Part shown: piece after piece, positions 60,577 to 64,000 of the stretch
Numbering within the stretch: the stretch's first letter is position 1
How the letters are laid out: each line of letters begins with the position of its first letter
Assembly (NCBI GenBank): GCA_003952965.2
Contig: CM025854.1
Span: 17,022,039-17,086,038 of the forward strand
DNA length: 64,000 nucleotides
Direction of reading: 5' to 3'
Source: Morella rubra
Lineage: Eukaryota; Streptophyta; Magnoliopsida; Fagales; Myricaceae
Program-made: the position numbers and the translations under genes
Notes under the pieces: generated by a model
The model's input: only the letters and a program-made list of their open reading frames with translations
What the model was told of the DNA's origin: nothing
Databases searched by the model: none

Positions 60577-61689
60577 GTAGCGGCAGAGTTCCAATTCTTG
60601 GTCTTTAGAGATGTTTATTCTGCTTTTATTTCCATTGATGAAGGGGAACCTTAAAAAAGTCATTATGAATCTCAACCGATGATTGTTATGATCTTACAGC
60701 TCATTTTGTTGATTATTCACCTGCATCTCTAATTCTCCTCGAGGAATAACTTTCCATTCTAAATCCATTAAATGCTTACTTTCCATGTCCGTAAGTACAA
60801 ACTGAAATGACTACTTTGCAAGACCTGCAAGGTGGCTATGGGTTGGCTGTGTTTCTAATTAAATGCGAAGTACCTAAAAGGTAGCTCATGTTGAGGAGCC
60901 TGAAATTATATTTCAAACTTCACATGAAGGCTAATTGATATGTACTGCAGTGACTTCAGCTCATGTGCTTTCATCTACCACATGCTCAGTATTTTTACTG
61001 TCTTTTTTTTGGAAGAGGCCCCTGCCCCCTGGTGCCTGGGGGAGAGGGTGGGGAGGTTGTACGTGGAATTGACGTTTCATTGAACTGTGCATTCAATAAT
61101 TTCATTTTTAATATTCTTTTGAGCAAGGAAAAAAGTCCAGTCACCTATGTGGGCTCAACTGGGTCATATGTGCTCTCTGTTCTCATGGAAAACGAATTGC
61201 TTGATTTAATTTAAAAGAATCCAAACCAAAGAAGCACAGAGGGACAACATCTTGGACTTAATTTGTGGTCTGTAATTCTAGATGTGGTGCTGATTTCATG
61301 CAACTAAATGTTACCAATCTTATTGCTAGGACTGTAAAATGCCTATGTTTATGAATTTTGGAATGCCTCTAAAATGCCTTTATTATGTATTCTATCTCTC
61401 TCTGTGCGTCTGTTCAAATTATTGGCATATTGTTCATTTTTTCTTATCCCGTTTCTCCTTTTCAATTTACCACCTGAAGTTACTTTTGCTAATGCTATAA
61501 TTAAATTTATTTTTATTTTATGTTAGAAACTTGTATAGACTCTTATTTTGTAAAACTTGTAAGATTTAGTTATTTAATTCTTGATGAATTATATTTTGTT
61601 TTATTATCCGTGTTCTTAGGTTTTTACATCAATGAATTATGATTATTAAAATAAATTTGTTTTATAAATTAAAAATGTTGGTGTTTTTA

Positions 61690-62090
61690 TAAATAGAGTT
61701 GTTGCAACGTTTTTCTTTTGGTAAAAAAAAAAAATGTTGGCACAAACTTTTAGCGTCAATCACAAAAGTGTTGCTATAAATGTTTAAATGCAGACCAAGA
61801 TCGAGCTACAACAGCATACAAACACTGCTAAAGACCTGAAGCAGCATTTCAAGAAACACTAAAAAAAAAAAAAACACAATTACGCTTAAGGTCTATGGCG
61901 GCGATCACAAATGCTGCTATAAGATTGTCGCTATAGACTGACGGTCTTCACCAGTAATCGTAAAACTGTCGCTAAAACCTATTTTGACAGTCATATATTG
62001 CCATTAAAAAAAATGCTGCTAAAACTTATAATAGCGTTTTTATGGCTTACACCAACCATCGCTGACCATTGCTAAAGCCTTTTTTTTTTT
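61690..62090. repeat. Right subterminal repeat array of the CACTA element
   Basis: Words such as GTGTTGCTATAAA, AACACTGCTAAAG, GCGGCGATCACAAATG and CGCTAAAACC occur in both orientations up to the end at 62096. They match the left array in type but are more diverged. Confidence 0.65.
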
Positions 62091-62096
62091 TGTACT

Positions 62097-62733
62097 GAAA
62101 CAATAATGGGTGAAACTAAAACAAAATTTGTATTGGGAAAGCAGCCACATCAACTAAGTAGCGTACCCTAGTTGTACCATTTTCACCCCGGAATTATTTG
62201 ACATCTTTGTCAACTTCTTAGCGGAGATAAAAGGGGGTGAAACTAAAACAAAATTTGGAACCAATATTATTGGGGGACTAGATCAAGGTACAGATAGCAT
62301 GAAGTACCTCAGAGACCAGGTAATCACATCACAATAATGGAGCTCCAGATACAATTATTTTCCGAATAGTAGCAGTAACAAGGTAAATGAGAAACAACTC
62401 TGTTCAAGACTTGTATCCAAAGGCTGAGAATATAGTTATACGGTTATACCTCAACACAAGGGCTGCTACCTGCCATTAAAATATAGATATTACCGTCTCA
62501 ACAGAACAATAAACAGAGAATAACTACTTGAAGGAAAATAATTCAAATCAGTAATACATCATATGTTTGTTTATGCCACATACGTTGCTCTGCAATGCAA
62601 GTTACAAGAAAACTCTTCTCTTAGGCCATCATATCAAAAAACATTATGGAAGAAAGTAGTGAGAAAATTTTGCAGCTACAACAATGATCTCGAATCCCAA
62701 TCAAAACAAGCTAGCACTAAGCGCCTGACTTAC
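62097..62733. other. DNA between the CACTA element and the RecA exons
   Basis: No RecA exon downstream of 62734 was found here. A perfect 23-bp direct repeat occurs at 62108-62130 and 62235-62257. The stretch is otherwise AT-rich and unassigned. Confidence 0.45.
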
Positions 62734-63957
62734 TCTGTCAACGACAACAACATCAACTGAACCACTTCGTATTAGGGTGTCCACAAGACTGAGAGCCTGT
62801 TCACCACAATCTGGATGTGAGAGAAGTAACTTATCAATTTTTACCCCAATAGCCTGGGCAAGCGTTGGATCCAGAGCATGCTCAGCATCAACAAACACGC
62901 AGTAACCTACAGAGAAAGCACACGAAACAAGCTCAATTTCTTTCAAGAAGGTGTGTTTGTTTGTAAAATTTTGAAGAGGTTATAATTTTAGAGTATTAGA
63001 TTTTAAAAAAGTGAAGAGATAGATGATTTTTAATATTTATTATAATTAAAAGTAATGATTTGATGGGAAAAGAGAAATTGTATTATAATTTTTTATTGTG
63101 TTAAAATTTTAAGAAGTATAAAATTTTGGTATGCAAACACACCATCTTTGAGACTAAAAATTCAATAATGCCACTATATATGCAAATGGTCAAAATTGAT
63201 TCTACCTTGTTAAAGTTTTATGAGACTCCAAACCCAAAATATCCAATGTAATAGAATATATGCTTAATATTTAGGATAAAGTCATAGTTAGCTTTAAAGT
63301 ATGAGCAAAAATCAAATTGGTACTTATAACTTTCAAAACAACAATTTTAGACCCTTAACTTTTAAAATTCATCAATTCACTCCCTTTCGTCCCAATTAGG
63401 CGTTAAATCAGACGGAAAAAGCATAAAAATAACCAAAATGTCCCTCTAAGATAAATTTACTAAAAATATTAAAAAAAAATCCATTAAAAATAACAAATGA
63501 TATTTTTTGAAAAAGTATATTTTTAGATAAAACTATTAAAACTCTATTTCAATAATATATTTATTTTTTAATTTATTTCTTAAATTTTTATTTTATTATT
63601 TATTTTTTAAAATTTAGTCTTGAGGGGCATTTCGGTCATTTTATATGATTTTCCGTCGAACTTAATGCCTAATCTCAACAGAGAGCATAAATTGATAAGT
63701 TTCAAAAGTTGAGAATCTTAAATTGTCATTTTGAAAGTTTCGGATATCAATTTTATTTTTACTTCTACTTAAAGAACTAACTATGACTTCACACCTTAAT
63801 ATTTCCATAATATCGATTCCATCTTTCTACATCAAATTGATGATTCAATAGGACAAAGCACATGTCCAAACATAACAATCCAAGCAATGAAAAAGGCCCC
63901 CTTTTTATTTGACTAAAGAATAACCTCCTTGCTTTTGTGCTTCAGCAATTACATGTG
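62734..63957 (-). CDS. Organellar RecA recombinase, two exons of a partial gene
   Basis: On the minus strand, exon 63957-63925 encodes (A)[11 protein letters not shown] and exon 62906-62734 continues [14 protein letters not shown], then [14 protein letters not shown] and [10 protein letters not shown]. The two join in phase across a GT..AG intron. RecA filaments catalyse strand exchange in recombinational repair; the [12 protein letters not shown] form fits the mitochondrial/dual-targeted RECA2-RECA3 type rather than chloroplast RECA1. The 63925 side continues the Walker A helix, and the P-loop exon should lie beyond the window. The second exon ends GACAGA|GTAAGT, giving DR where RecA has DS in Walker B. 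No downstream exon is seen before the CACTA element, so the gene may be truncated here or have a very long intron. Intact frames argue for a real or recent gene. Confidence 0.65.
62950..63143. mobile_element. Tourist-like MITE in the RecA intron
   Basis: A 194-bp AT-rich element with ends GGTGTGTTTGTTTGTAAAAT and, on the other strand, GGTGTGTTTGCATACCAAAA. No target duplication could be fixed. It starts 44 bases upstream of the RecA exon acceptor on the minus strand. Confidence 0.65.
63279..63789. mobile_element. Palindromic MITE in the RecA intron
   Basis: The arms are inverted repeats over about 150-180 bases: AAGTCATAGTTAGCTTTAAA on the left against the complement of TAAAGAACTAACTATGACTT on the right. 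Matching internal blocks include CAATTCACTCCC and AAAATGTCCCTC with their counterparts. The AT-rich centre is noncoding. It is similar in design to the MITEs at 14430 and 34615 but different in sequence. Confidence 0.75.
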
Positions 63958-64000
63958 CTACAGGGGAATATGCTAATGAAAAAAAGGTCGAAAGCAATCG

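Larger units (their letters stand above)
58074..62096 (+). mobile_element. CACTA transposon carrying captured Sec1/KEULE exons
   Basis: The left end CACTACAAAAAATAG at 58074 pairs with the right end TTTTTGTACTG at 62096 (complement CAGTACAAAAA, one change from CACTACAAAAA). AAA lies outside both ends, fitting a 3-bp duplication. Both ends carry subterminal repeats of the type TTTAGCAGCGTTTTT / AAACGCTGCTAAAG. The 4.0 kb interior has no transposase but contains two exons of a Sec1-family gene (60269-60576). It therefore looks like a non-autonomous, gene-capturing ('Pack-type') CACTA. It is inserted into an older CACTA right end (57123-58073). Confidence 0.7.

Overview
This window is nuclear DNA of a flowering plant. 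The genes are split by GT..AG introns, the intergenic DNA is AT-rich, and repeats cover much of it: Sirevirus-type Copia, L1-type LINE, SINE, TRIM, hAT, CACTA and several MITE families. The gene families (R2R3-MYB, cyclin D6, Sec1/KEULE, organellar RecA, dihydropyrimidinase) and the repeat style suggest a eudicot, perhaps a woody one. The species cannot be named from the sequence.

Layout. (1) 34-1873 and 12381-13690, + strand: two R2R3-MYB paralogues in tandem, each with the same three-exon structure (exons 1 and 2 are 133 and 130 nt in both). The 10.5 kb between them is repeat-filled and includes a 3.1 kb hAT-type element with a perfect 8-bp target duplication. (2) 14.4-20.4 kb: intergenic, with a palindromic MITE and a complete SINE. 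(3) 20380-22146, - strand: a six-exon cyclin gene of the CYCD6;1 type that reads through without a defect, with a short LINE tail inserted just upstream. (4) 24.7-29.5 kb: decayed Sirevirus (RT/RNase H, env-like ORF, PPT, 3' LTR). (5) 29.5-41 kb: LTR fragments, a decayed DUF4283/zinc-knuckle ORF, a MITE and a TRIM array with three LTRs. (6) 41164-54694: a stretch bounded by two CACTA-type termini with a matching TCC duplication. Inside are a solo Sirevirus LTR, a broken dihydropyrimidinase fragment, an orphan first exon and a long decayed LINE. (7) 56-62.1 kb: a non-autonomous hAT element, the end of one CACTA element, and a 4.0 kb CACTA element (58074-62096) carrying two exons of a Sec1/KEULE gene. 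(8) 62.7-64.0 kb, - strand: two consecutive exons of an organellar RecA gene whose intron is largely two MITEs.

The three intact-looking genes are regulators: two MYB transcription factors and a D-type cyclin. The sequence does not link them functionally. The most unusual content is TE biology: gene-fragment capture by CACTA elements, a MYB protein lengthened by a 128-residue internal duplication, and a scatter of very short retroposon tails each framed by an 11-17 bp target duplication. No RNA gene or CRISPR array was seen. All identifications come from reading translations by eye; no database search was run.
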